64,000 nucleotides of DNA from Flavobacterium jumunjinense. Lineage in GTDB: Bacteria; Bacteroidota; Bacteroidia; Flavobacteriales; Flavobacteriaceae. Positions 18,796-27,061 of this stretch are shown in pieces. Positions within the stretch are counted from its first letter, which is position 1; each line of letters begins with the position of its first letter. Location: assembly GCF_021650975.2 (NCBI RefSeq), contig NZ_CP091285.1, positions 2,170,001 through 2,234,000 of the forward strand. The letters run 5' to 3'. The translations under genes and the position numbers were made by a program. The notes under the pieces are model-generated. The model searched no databases. It was given only the letters and a program-made list of their open reading frames with translations, and had not been told where the DNA came from.

Positions 18796-21063
18796 ATGAA
18801 AAAATACATAACAACAATACTATTAATCACTCTAGGAGCAATAAATAGTTATGCGCAAATTGAAGGTTCTTGGAAAGGGACTTTAGATGTTCAAGGAACA
18901 AAATTGGATTTAATATTCAATGTTGAGAATAAAGACGGAAAGATTACTTCAACAATGGATAGTCCTTCTCAAGGAGCAATGGGGATTGCAATGGACAAGA
19001 CTTCTTTTGAAAATAATGTTTTAGAAATAGCTTTCACTCAAGCCGGAATAAAATACAAAGGAAAATTAGAAAATAAAGTTGTTAATGGTACTTTTTATCA
19101 AGGAGGCATGGAGTTTCCGTTACATCTTAAAAAGACAATCGTAGAAAAACCAGGAAATGTAAGTCTACCTTCATCTGATAGTGCTTTAGCCAAGCTTGCT
19201 GGTTTTGATAAAGCAAATTATAAATATAAAGTAGAAGATTATTTTCAAAAACCAAAAGCATCTGGATTTCAAATGTCTCCAGAAGGAAAATACTTGTCCT
19301 ATCAGGAAAAAGATAAGGATGGAAAGAATCATTTGTATGTTAAAAACACAACGAATGGTGAAATTAACCGTGCTATAGAAGAAAAAGAGGAATTAATAAA
19401 AGGATATGGGTGGATTAATGACTCAAGGTTGATATATGTTATGGATAAAGGAGGAGATGAGAATTATCATATATATGCGGTAAATATAGACGGAACAAAT
19501 AGTGTCGATTTAACACCTTTTGAAGGCGTAAAAGCTAATTTCTTAAATAGATTAAGAGAACAAAAAGATTTCATAATTATTTCAATGAATAAAGAAAATT
19601 CAAAAGTTTTCGAACCCTATAAAGTAAATGTAAACACAGGAGCTTTAGAAAAGTTATTTACAAATACAGATGTTAAAAACCCTGTTGAAGGTTATGAATT
19701 CGATAAAGATGGAGTTTTGCGTGGATATACAAAAATTGTAAACGGATTAGAAAATCATATTTTTCATAAGCCAGAAGGAGCAAAAGATTTCGAACTATTG
19801 TTTCAGTTAGATTGGAAAAGTACTTTCAGAATTTTAAGTTTCAATTATGCGTCTAAAAATAAAGATGAAGCTTATGTGTTGACCAACTTAGACTCAGATA
19901 AGTCTAGAATTGTATTATATGACTTAAAAAAGAAAAAAGTAATTAAAGAAATATATTCAAACAAAACCTACGATGTTTCTTCAATTGCTTTGTCAAGAAA
20001 AAGAAATTATGAAATTGATTACCTAGGTTATTATGGAGAAAAACAAGTTATAGAGCCTGTTAGTAAAACCTATAAAGATTTAAATACTATTTGGACAAAA
20101 GAGTTTAAAGGAAATCAGTTTAGTATTGCCGATGTTACAGAGAATGAAGATAAGTATTTGTTAGTTGTATCTAGTGATAAAATTTATAGCAGGTATTATG
20201 AATATAATGCAAAAACAAAAAAGACAAGTCTGTTATTCGATTTAATGCCACAATTGAATGAAAAAGATATGGCAGAAGTGAGACCTATTACTTTTAAAAG
20301 TAGAGACGGATTAACATTACACGGTTATATTACTTTACCCAAAGAAGCTCTGAATGGAAAAAAAGTACCATTAATAGTAAATCCTCATGGCGGACCACAA
20401 GGCGTAAGAGATTATTGGGGATTCAATCCAGAAACGCAATTGTTTGCAAGTAGAGGATATGCAACATTACAAGTTAATTTTAGAATCTCAGGAGGATATG
20501 GAAAAGAATTTCTTGAAGCAGGTTTTAAACAAATTGGAAGAAAAGCAATGGATGATGTTGAAGACGGTGTTCGATATGTTATAGAACAAGGACTAGTCGA
20601 TGAAAATAATGTTGCAATATATGGTGCAAGTCACGGTGGTTACGCAACTCTAATGGGATTAATAAAAACACCAGAGTTGTATAAGTGTGGAGTAGACTAT
20701 GTAGGAGTGTCCAATCTAGAAACATTTTTTAGTACATTCCCAGCATATTGGGAAAAATATAGAGCAATGATGTATGAGATTTGGTACAATATGGAAGACG
20801 CAAAAGAATTAGAAATAGCAAAAGAAGTTTCACCAATTAATAACTTAGATAAAATAAATAAACCGTTATTTGTAGTGCAAGGTGCAAATGATCCTAGAGT
20901 AAATATAAACGAAGCCGATCAAATTGTTACCGCAATGAGAGCAAAAGGATTTGAAGTTCCATATATGGTAAAATATAATGAAGGGCACGGATTTTATCAT
21001 GAAGAAAACTCAATTGCATTATATAAAACAATGTTAGGTTTCTTTGCACAAAATTTAAAATAA
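18796..21063 (+). CDS. S9 family prolyl oligopeptidase with N-terminal lipocalin-like domain
   Basis: 755 residues, signal peptide MKKYITTILLITLGAINSYAQ. Residues ~22-115 form a beta-barrel-like domain (IEGSWKGTLDVQGTKLDLIF...) often fused to Bacteroidota alpha/beta hydrolases. A WD40-like beta-propeller follows (~150-480), then the peptidase S9 hydrolase domain: HGGPQG oxyanion region, catalytic Ser in GASHGGYA, Asp in GANDPRV and His in NEGHGF. It probably acts as a periplasmic dipeptidyl or oligopeptidase together with the S46 enzyme upstream. The start is the only ATG that includes the signal peptide. Confidence 0.93.
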   Translation: MKKYITTILLITLGAINSYAQIEGSWKGTLDVQGTKLDLIFNVENKDGKITSTMDSPSQGAMGIAMDKTSFENNVLEIAFTQAGIKYKGKLENKVVNGTFYQGGMEFPLHLKKTIVEKPGNVSLPSSDSALAKLAGFDKANYKYKVEDYFQKPKASGFQMSPEGKYLSYQEKDKDGKNHLYVKNTTNGEINRAIEEKEELIKGYGWINDSRLIYVMDKGGDENYHIYAVNIDGTNSVDLTPFEGVKANFLNRLREQKDFIIISMNKENSKVFEPYKVNVNTGALEKLFTNTDVKNPVEGYEFDKDGVLRGYTKIVNGLENHIFHKPEGAKDFELLFQLDWKSTFRILSFNYASKNKDEAYVLTNLDSDKSRIVLYDLKKKKVIKEIYSNKTYDVSSIALSRKRNYEIDYLGYYGEKQVIEPVSKTYKDLNTIWTKEFKGNQFSIADVTENEDKYLLVVSSDKIYSRYYEYNAKTKKTSLLFDLMPQLNEKDMAEVRPITFKSRDGLTLHGYITLPKEALNGKKVPLIVNPHGGPQGVRDYWGFNPETQLFASRGYATLQVNFRISGGYGKEFLEAGFKQIGRKAMDDVEDGVRYVIEQGLVDENNVAIYGASHGGYATLMGLIKTPELYKCGVDYVGVSNLETFFSTFPAYWEKYRAMMYEIWYNMEDAKELEIAKEVSPINNLDKINKPLFVVQGANDPRVNINEADQIVTAMRAKGFEVPYMVKYNEGHGFYHEENSIALYKTMLGFFAQNLK

Positions 21064-21076
21064 TATTTTAAGAATA

Positions 21077-21112
21077 ATATTCCTTTGATGATTAATTTTG
21101 TCAAAGGGATAT
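21077..21112 (+). terminator. Terminator after the S9 peptidase
   Basis: Imperfect 12-bp stem (ATATTCCTTTGA, 21077-21088; TCAAAGGGATAT, 21101-21112) with one G-U pair, 12-base loop, then TTTTC. The loop also contains TAATTTTG (21093-21100), a TAnnTTTG match that could serve the next operon. Confidence 0.7.
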
Positions 21113-21136
21113 TTTCAAAAGAAAAGAGTCAATAAC

Positions 21137-21268
21137 ATGAAACATAATGAAGAATTCAAAGCTGTTAAAAAAATTATAGTCATTCTAGTAGTTGTTGCTT
21201 TTTTAATGCTGTTAATCGCTTTCTTGACAGGATTTGTTTCGGGTTATAGAGAAGCATTAGGAGGATAA
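21137..21268 (+). CDS. 43-residue membrane microprotein upstream of the sensor kinase
   Basis: ATG ORF with a charged N-terminus (MKHNEEFKAVKK), a strongly hydrophobic single span (IIVILVVVAFLMLLIAFLTGF) and a short tail ending EALGG. It stops 5 bases before the histidine kinase start, and its end (GGAGG) provides a Shine-Dalgarno-like purine run. The tight spacing to the kinase makes a real co-transcribed gene likely; function unknown. Confidence 0.6.
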   Translation: MKHNEEFKAVKKIIVILVVVAFLMLLIAFLTGFVSGYREALGG

Positions 21269-21273
21269 AAAGA

Positions 21274-22347
21274 ATGAAAATGAGTAATAATAAAAAGTTT
21301 GTTTTGTATCAAATAATAATTTGGAGTATCATAATTGGTATACAAATTATACCGCAAATTGTTAGTCCAAAAGCAAATGACTTAGGCTATGAAAAGTGGC
21401 AATTAGTTTTAGACTATACCGTTAATATATTTTTCCTAGTAAGTATTTCATTTGGATTAAAATATGTTTTTAATAAAAAGATAAATCTAAATGATTTTAG
21501 ATTATGGGAAATACTTAAAATATTTTTTCTATTTATAGTTGCAGCTTTAACATACTATTTTACGTTAGGATTGTATAATTATTTAATGTTAAATTATGTT
21601 TATTTAAGACCAGAAGTATTAGATCATCCATCACAAAAAACACCCAATCAAATTGCTTTTGTAATTGTAGTTTGTTTTCTTTTCTTTCTTTGGACAGTTT
21701 TTTATACCATAATAAAATCTACAAAACAATTGAGAGAAAATTTAGTAGAAAAAGCAAGATTAGAAGCCTCATTAAAAGAATCGCAACTAAACGCTTTAAA
21801 AGGACAAATTAATCCTCACTTTATGTTTAATAGCTTAAATAATATAAGAGGACTAATTCTAGAGAATCCTGAAAAGTCAAGAGAAATGATAACACGATTA
21901 TCTGAAATGTTACGGTATTCTTTAACAAAAAATAATATCAACGCTATTTCATTAGAAGAAGAATTAGAAGTAGTAGACAATTTTATAGCAATTTCTAAAA
22001 TTCAATTTGAAGAGCGATTACAATTTGAAAAACAAATCGAGGCAGCAACCTTAAAATTGCAAATTCCACCAATGGTTATTCAATTGTTAGTAGAAAATGC
22101 AGTAAAACATGGTATTGCTAATTTAAAACAAGGCGGAATTGTAAAATTAAAAACCAATATAGTCCATAATAATTTAATGATTGAAGTAAGTAATTCTGGA
22201 AAGTTGACTATAGATGAAAATTCAACCCAATTAGGATTGCAAAATATTAAAGAACGAATTAGTCTTTTGTATGGAAATTTAGCCTCATTCTCTTTAGAAG
22301 AAAATGAAAATGAAGTACGAGCAATAATTAAACTCCCGATGAATTAG
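21274..22347 (+). CDS. LytS-like sensor histidine kinase
   Basis: 357 residues. About four membrane helices occupy residues ~10-145, then a short coiled linker (KQLRENLVEKARLEASLKES) and a His_kinase domain with the phospho-acceptor in QINPHFMFNSLNNI. A HATPase_c region follows, with the N-box LLVENAVKHGI and the G-box LGLQNIKERI. This is the LytS/YehU family that phosphorylates LytTR regulators. The response regulator starts 4 bases after its stop, so they form a two-component pair. No sensor domain other than the membrane part is seen; the signal is unknown. Confidence 0.92.
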   Translation: MKMSNNKKFVLYQIIIWSIIIGIQIIPQIVSPKANDLGYEKWQLVLDYTVNIFFLVSISFGLKYVFNKKINLNDFRLWEILKIFFLFIVAALTYYFTLGLYNYLMLNYVYLRPEVLDHPSQKTPNQIAFVIVVCFLFFLWTVFYTIIKSTKQLRENLVEKARLEASLKESQLNALKGQINPHFMFNSLNNIRGLILENPEKSREMITRLSEMLRYSLTKNNINAISLEEELEVVDNFIAISKIQFEERLQFEKQIEAATLKLQIPPMVIQLLVENAVKHGIANLKQGGIVKLKTNIVHNNLMIEVSNSGKLTIDENSTQLGLQNIKERISLLYGNLASFSLEENENEVRAIIKLPMN

Positions 22348-22351
22348 ACCA

Positions 22352-23074
22352 ATGAAAAAAATAAAAGCAGTAATAGTTGAAGATTCTCGTTTGGCAAGAA
22401 ATGAGCTAAAAGAATTAATAAAATCACACACAGAAATTGAAATTATTGGTGAAGCAGAAAACGTAGACGAAGGTTTCGAATTGATAAACAAAATACAACC
22501 CGATTTACTTTTTCTAGACATTAATATGCCAGAAAAGGACGGTTTCGAATTATTGGAAATGTTAGACAATGTGCCCATAACAATTTTCACCACAGCCTTT
22601 GATGAATATGCTATAAAGTCATTTGAATATAATGCTTTAGATTATCTATTAAAGCCAATTAATGCCAAAAGGTTTTCACAAGCCATTGAAAAAGTAAAAA
22701 ATAACCTCCAAGAAAAAGAGATAAAGAATCAACAAAAATTGGCATTGAGCAATCAGATTTTTATTAAAGACGGAGAAAAATGTTGGTTAGTAAAAATAGA
22801 AGATATTTATCTTTTTGAAGTAGACGGGAATTACACAAAAGTTTTTTTTAAAGAAGAAAAAGCGATTATTTCAAAATCATTAAATCAAATAGAAGCCAAA
22901 CTTCCAGAAGAATTTTTCTTTAGAGCCAATAGAAATCAAATTATAAATATTCAATATGCCAATCAAATAGATCCTTGGTTTAGTGGCAATTTATTAGTGC
23001 ATTTGCCTAAAGAAATAAAAGTAGAAATTTCAAGAAGACAATCTAGCGCTTTTAAAGAAAAGTTGAGTTTATAG
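22352..23074 (+). CDS. LytTR family response regulator
   Basis: 240 residues: an N-terminal receiver domain (acidic pocket VEDS at ~8-11, phospho-acceptor Asp in LFLDINMPEKDGF, Thr in FTTAF, Lys in LLKPI) and a C-terminal LytTR DNA-binding domain (~135-240; IYLFEVDGNYTKVFF, FFRANRNQIINIQYA). It is paired with the LytS-like kinase just upstream. Target promoters cannot be deduced; flavobacterial LytTR systems often act locally, so the adjacent peptidase genes are possible targets. Confidence 0.94.
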   Translation: MKKIKAVIVEDSRLARNELKELIKSHTEIEIIGEAENVDEGFELINKIQPDLLFLDINMPEKDGFELLEMLDNVPITIFTTAFDEYAIKSFEYNALDYLLKPINAKRFSQAIEKVKNNLQEKEIKNQQKLALSNQIFIKDGEKCWLVKIEDIYLFEVDGNYTKVFFKEEKAIISKSLNQIEAKLPEEFFFRANRNQIINIQYANQIDPWFSGNLLVHLPKEIKVEISRRQSSAFKEKLSL

Positions 23075-23485
23075 CTATATTAGAGCTCTGAAAATAAGCT
23101 CTAGTATGCCTAAAATCCAGAAGTAAGCTATTGATATAAATGTAAGTAGAGGGAAAGAACCATCAATTAAATTTTCAAACTTTCCAGTATATTTTTTATA
23201 TATAATTTCTGTTTTTTCTTTTTTAAAATAGGTGAAATAATCATAAATACCTAAGTAAATCAATATAGATATAATAGGTAAAAAATTAATGTCTCCAGAA
23301 TCGGAGAAGAAAATGTTTAAAGAATTAAGTATGTTGAATTCTTTAAGTTTATAAAATAGGTATATAAATGGAATTACATATACTTGAAATTGAAATGAGA
23401 TAAAAACAAAATATAATCTTGGAAAATTCCTTCTTAAAGATCTCCAATTTGTACAATAGTTTATATAATAAATAATTTCAAACAT
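23075..23485 (-). CDS. Hypothetical membrane protein
   Basis: 136 residues, three to four hydrophobic segments (FVFISFQFQVYVIPFIYLFY, INFLPIISILIYLGIYDYF, LLTFISIAYFWILGILELIF). I recognise no family. Its ATG overlaps the stop of waaA as TAATG, indicating translational coupling to the Kdo transferase, and its stop abuts the convergent LytTR gene. A role in the envelope is only suggested by the coupling. Confidence 0.6.
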   Translation of the reverse strand: MFEIIYYINYCTNWRSLRRNFPRLYFVFISFQFQVYVIPFIYLFYKLKEFNILNSLNIFFSDSGDINFLPIISILIYLGIYDYFTYFKKEKTEIIYKKYTGKFENLIDGSFPLLTFISIAYFWILGILELIFRALI

Positions 23486-24756
23486 TATTCCAAATATCTT
23501 AAAATAATATCAGTTGCTCCTTTATTCATTTGAACGAATGTGCTACAAATGTGACCTTTTTCATAGCGTTCATCTTCGTTTTGGAGTAATAAATCGAAAG
23601 TATTTTTCAATTCAGTATAGTTTGAAATCGAAACACATCCGTCCATGTTTACTAAAGCAGTTGCTTCTGCAAAATGAGAATAATTAGGGCCAATAACAAT
23701 TGGTAAACCAAAAGTAGCAGGTTCTAGAATATTATGCACACCTGGATTCCCAAAACCACCACCAACATACGCAATATCAGCATACGAATAGATTTTAGTT
23801 AAAATACCAATAGTGTCAATAATAAAGACTTGATAGTCCAATATTTTCTTATGATCAACTTGTTTCAGAATAGCATCTTTCTCCGAGAAAAGAATTGTTT
23901 TCTTTACAATTGATTTTTTTAATTCTTGAATTTGCTCGTCTTTAATATTATGTGGAGCAATAATAAATTTCACATTATCAGAAGATTGATTAATAAAGTC
24001 AATTAATAAATTTTCGTCTTTTGGCCAAGAACTACCTATAACGATTGTTTTAGCTTTTTCATTTCGAGCGGAGTCGAGAAACAAAAAATCTTCAATAAAG
24101 CCCAATGAATTATCTCTTTTTAAAATGGCAACAACTCTATCAAAACGAGTATCACCAGAAATCTTCACATTAGAAAAACCAATAGATTGAATTAATTTTT
24201 TCGATTTCTCATTCTGTACAAAGAAGTAGTCGAAAGTTTTTAAAGCATTTCTATAAAAACCACCATACCATTTAAAGAAAGCTTGTTTTTCTCTAAAAAT
24301 CCCAGAAATCAAATAGGTTTTAATGCCTTGTTTTTTTAACGCATTCAAATAATTAGGCCAAAATTCATATTTAATAAAAAACACCATTTCCGGACGTGCA
24401 AGTTTAATAAATTTTCTAACATTCGCGAAGGTGTCTAAAGGTAAATAGACAGTTACATCTGCAACAGTATTGTTTTTTCGAACCTCATAACCAGAAGGAG
24501 AAAAAAAGGTAACAATTATTTTATGTGTAGGGTAGTGTAATTTTATTTTTTCCATAACAGGCAACCCCTGTTCATACTCACCTAAGGAAGCGGCATGAAA
24601 CCAAATAGTTTTATCAGTTGGTTTTATTCTTTCTTTTAAAGTTGGAAATACATTTTTTCGTCCTTCTACAAAAAGTTTTATTTTAGGGCTAAATAGGACT
24701 ATTAGCTTTAAGAGTTGGGAAGCAATAAGTATTGTTATGTTGTATAAAAAAAGCAT
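23485..24756 (-). CDS. waaA: 3-deoxy-D-manno-octulosonic acid (Kdo) transferase
   Basis: 423 residues. An N-terminal membrane anchor (MLFLYNITILIASQLLKLIVLF) is followed by the GT30 signature IWFHAASLGEYEQGLPVMEK and a GT-B C-terminal half with AYVGGGFGNPGVHNILEPATFGLPIVIGPNY. It transfers Kdo from CMP-Kdo to lipid A precursor at the inner membrane, an essential LPS core step. It is translationally coupled to the small membrane protein downstream. Length and motifs match WaaA/KdtA of Bacteroidota. Confidence 0.95.
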   Translation of the reverse strand: MLFLYNITILIASQLLKLIVLFSPKIKLFVEGRKNVFPTLKERIKPTDKTIWFHAASLGEYEQGLPVMEKIKLHYPTHKIIVTFFSPSGYEVRKNNTVADVTVYLPLDTFANVRKFIKLARPEMVFFIKYEFWPNYLNALKKQGIKTYLISGIFREKQAFFKWYGGFYRNALKTFDYFFVQNEKSKKLIQSIGFSNVKISGDTRFDRVVAILKRDNSLGFIEDFLFLDSARNEKAKTIVIGSSWPKDENLLIDFINQSSDNVKFIIAPHNIKDEQIQELKKSIVKKTILFSEKDAILKQVDHKKILDYQVFIIDTIGILTKIYSYADIAYVGGGFGNPGVHNILEPATFGLPIVIGPNYSHFAEATALVNMDGCVSISNYTELKNTFDLLLQNEDERYEKGHICSTFVQMNKGATDIILRYLE

Positions 24757-24776
24757 TTATCTTGTTGTTATTGTGT

Positions 24777-24809
24777 AGATTTGATAACTTTTAAAAAGTT
24801 GTCAAATCT
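24777..24809. repeat. RAYT-associated palindrome, copy 1
   Basis: 33-bp imperfect palindrome: left arm AGATTTGATAACTTTT (24777-24792), one-base spacer, right arm AAAAGTTGTCAAATCT (24794-24809); one T/G mismatch that can wobble in RNA. It lies 31 bases beyond the stop of the RAYT gene and may also act as a terminator. Confidence 0.9.
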
Positions 24810-24840
24810 GTTTGTTAAATCTGTTTTGTTCAAAATATTT

Positions 24841-25503
24841 TTAATCTTCAATAAAAAAATCTCGTTCTTTTTCTTCAATTTTTTTAGCAAAAAGAAGGTG
24901 CGTATATTCGAAATTTTCTATGTCATTAAAATAGTCTATTACTTCGTTTTTTAATAATTTAGTTTCTTTATCAGATAGTATTTTGTGATAGGATGTCCAT
25001 TTCCATTCTCTAAAGTCTTTTACAATTTGATGCTTTTGAGCATTTGTATGTATGTAACAAATTAATTCTCGTAAATATTCCTCATCACTCACTTCTACAC
25101 GTTTAAAAGGTGTTTGAAAAAGTGTACCAATTCGACTGTGTTGTTTGTTGAAAGCCATAGCGTAGCTTTGAAAAAACTTTTTAAACTGATGGCTTACAAT
25201 GTCGTGTGTAGTTTTTGGTTTTTCTAGATTTGACAACTTTTCAAAAGTTGTCAAATCTGTTTTGACTATTTTATTTGTCAAATCACTTAAATCTTTGATT
25301 TGAATCATGAAATGAAAATGATTTCCTATTAAATTATAGGCATAAATGTTGATATAATCTGATAGATATTTATCAAATTGACGAATGAAGAAAGCATAAT
25401 TTTCAGCAGATTTAAACATTGGTTTTTTATCTATCGTTCTATTATAAACATGATAGATACGTTCCTCTTCAAACCGAGTAAAATAATGTTCTTTTTTTGC
25501 CAT
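24841..25503 (-). CDS. REP-associated tyrosine transposase (RAYT, Y1_Tnp family)
   Basis: 220 residues. The HUH motif is in IGNHFHFMIQI (~57-67), preceded by IYHVYNRTIDKKPMF and followed by the helix KFFQSYAMAFNKQHSRIGTLFQTPFKR, which holds the candidate catalytic Tyr (YAMAFNK). ICYIHTNAQKHQIV and WKWTSYH complete the Y1_Tnp pattern. RAYTs are single-copy, domesticated IS200-like nucleases that act on REP palindromes. Here a matching 33-bp palindrome lies on each side of the gene and a perfect third copy lies inside it (25226-25258). The gene appears intact and stands alone. Confidence 0.9.
   Translation of the reverse strand: MAKKEHYFTRFEEERIYHVYNRTIDKKPMFKSAENYAFFIRQFDKYLSDYINIYAYNLIGNHFHFMIQIKDLSDLTNKIVKTDLTTFEKLSNLEKPKTTHDIVSHQFKKFFQSYAMAFNKQHSRIGTLFQTPFKRVEVSDEEYLRELICYIHTNAQKHQIVKDFREWKWTSYHKILSDKETKLLKNEVIDYFNDIENFEYTHLLFAKKIEEKERDFFIED
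25226..25258. repeat. RAYT-associated palindrome, internal perfect copy
   Basis: Perfect 16+1+16 palindrome (AGATTTGACAACTTTT, C, AAAAGTTGTCAAATCT) inside the RAYT reading frame, where it encodes TDLTTFEKLSNL without breaking the frame. Confidence 0.92.
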
Positions 25504-25520
25504 TTATTTTTTATATTTCT

Positions 25521-25553
25521 AGAGTTGATAACTTTTAAAAAGTTGTCAACTCT
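25521..25553. repeat. RAYT-associated palindrome, copy 3
   Basis: 33-bp palindrome with arms AGAGTTGATAACTTTT (25521-25536) and AAAAGTTGTCAACTCT (25538-25553); same core as the other copies, with a compensatory change in the outer stem (GAGTT/AACTC instead of GATTT/AAATC). It lies just before the RAYT start. I see no gene in the rest of the 25504-25825 gap. Confidence 0.9.
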
Positions 25554-25798
25554 TCACTTCATAAACCTTAAACTTAATCAAGATTCAAAATTAAGGAATT
25601 TATTTAACAAAAACAGTTACTATTTAGCCCAGATTAACTCATAAGTTATATGTTTTAATTGTATTCGTTGAATTATTATTTGTAGTGAAAACAGCCTTAG
25701 CTAAAGTTTAAAACTTTACCAAAAGTATTGCAACGAAAAGCAGGAATAAGGAAACCAAAAAAGCATAAACCATTCGCTACGAATCATAAAATAATTGT

Positions 25799-25806
25799 TA
25801 CTTTTG
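25799..25806 (+). promoter_or_regulatory. -7 promoter element for the WbpE-like gene
   Basis: TACTTTTG matches TAnnTTTG, 20 bases before the ATG; the -33 element is weak (TTCG near 25773). Confidence 0.5.
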
Positions 25807-25825
25807 TTTTACCAAATTTATTCAG

Positions 25826-26953
25826 ATGAAAAAATTACAAATGGTTGACCTTAAAAGTCAATACGAAAAAATAAAAGAAGAAGTAAATGCTTCAATCCAA
25901 GAAGTATTAGATACAAATACGTATATAAACGGACCGTTGGTTCATCAATTTCAAGCAGATTTAGAAAAATATTTAGGTGTAAAACATGTAATTCCGTGTG
26001 CAAATGGTACCGATGCGTTGCAAATTGCAATGATGGGATTAGATTTAAAACCGGGTGATGAAGTAATTACTGCCGATTTTACATTTGCAGCTACTGTTGA
26101 AGTGATTGCCTTATTGCAGTTAACTCCAGTTTTAGTAGATGTAGATATGAACAATATGAATATCTCTTTAGAGGCAATAAAGAAAGCTATAACACCAAAA
26201 ACAAAAGCAATCGTTCCTGTACATTTATTTGGTCGTGCTGCAAATATGGATGCAATTATGGAAATTGCTAACGAGCATAACCTATATGTAATTGAAGATA
26301 ACGCACAAGCAATTGGGGCTACTTATTCATCAAAAAAAGGGGCTAAAACCAAAGTAGGAGCAATAGGACATGTAGGTTCAACTTCATTTTTTCCATCTAA
26401 AAACTTAGGTTGTTATGGAGATGGTGGTGCAATTTTTACCAATGATGATGCTTTAGCACATACATTAAGAGGAATAGTAAATCACGGAATGTACGAAAGA
26501 TATCATCATGATGTCGTTGGTGTAAATTCTCGTTTAGATAGTATACAAGCTGGAGTTTTGAAAGCAAAACTACCTCATTTAGATGCTTACAATAAAGCAC
26601 GTCAAGATGCTGCAAGAAAATATTCAATGGCATTGGGTGTAAATCCAAACATAGTGGTGCCAACAATTTGTGAAAGCTGTGATTGTCATGTTTTTCACCA
26701 ATATGTTATTCGAATTACAAATGGAAAAAGAGATGCATTGTTAGCACATTTACAAAGCAAAGATATTCCTTGTGCAATATATTATCCAATTCCGTTACAT
26801 AGCCAAAAAGCGTATGCAGATGCAAGATATAAGGAAGAAGACTTTCCTGTAACCAATCAATTATGTAAAGAAGTAATTGCATTACCAATGCATACCGAAT
26901 TAGATGACGAACAAATTAAGTTTATAACAGATTCTGTTTTAGAATTTGTTTAA
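25826..26953 (+). CDS. DegT/DnrJ/EryC1/StrS aminotransferase, WbpE-like
   Basis: 375 residues, PLP-dependent sugar aminotransferase. Visible features are CANGTDALQIAMMGL (PLP phosphate pocket), GDEVITADFTFAATVEV, EDNAQAIGA (Asp holding the pyridine N), the Schiff-base Lys in FFPSKNLGCYGDGGAIFTND, and VGVNSRLDSIQAGVL. It resembles WbpE, which forms UDP-2-acetamido-3-amino sugars for surface polysaccharides. Transferring an amino group from glutamate to a keto-sugar nucleotide is the family reaction; the exact sugar is not determined. It is next to galE, consistent with nucleotide-sugar supply for LPS or glycan. Confidence 0.92.
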   Translation: MKKLQMVDLKSQYEKIKEEVNASIQEVLDTNTYINGPLVHQFQADLEKYLGVKHVIPCANGTDALQIAMMGLDLKPGDEVITADFTFAATVEVIALLQLTPVLVDVDMNNMNISLEAIKKAITPKTKAIVPVHLFGRAANMDAIMEIANEHNLYVIEDNAQAIGATYSSKKGAKTKVGAIGHVGSTSFFPSKNLGCYGDGGAIFTNDDALAHTLRGIVNHGMYERYHHDVVGVNSRLDSIQAGVLKAKLPHLDAYNKARQDAARKYSMALGVNPNIVVPTICESCDCHVFHQYVIRITNGKRDALLAHLQSKDIPCAIYYPIPLHSQKAYADARYKEEDFPVTNQLCKEVIALPMHTELDDEQIKFITDSVLEFV

Positions 26954-26963
26954 TTAAGAGAAA

Positions 26964-27025
26964 AGAACAAAGAAAATAGAACAAAGAATATAGACGATGT
27001 ACTAAAGATCTATTTTCTTTGTTCT
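26964..27025 (+). terminator. Long inverted repeat, probable terminator
   Basis: Perfect 17-bp arms (AGAACAAAGAAAATAGA, 26964-26980; TCTATTTTCTTTGTTCT, 27009-27025) with a 28-base loop, then a T-rich tail, between the aminotransferase and galE. Confidence 0.6.
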
Positions 27026-27061
27026 GTTTTCTTTATTTCATTTTCCATTTTCTTAGAAAAA

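Noticed and set aside
24841..25503. Active insertion sequence (IS200/IS605)
   Set aside because: No TnpB and the flanks are REP-like palindromes; the protein fits the single-copy RAYT group better.
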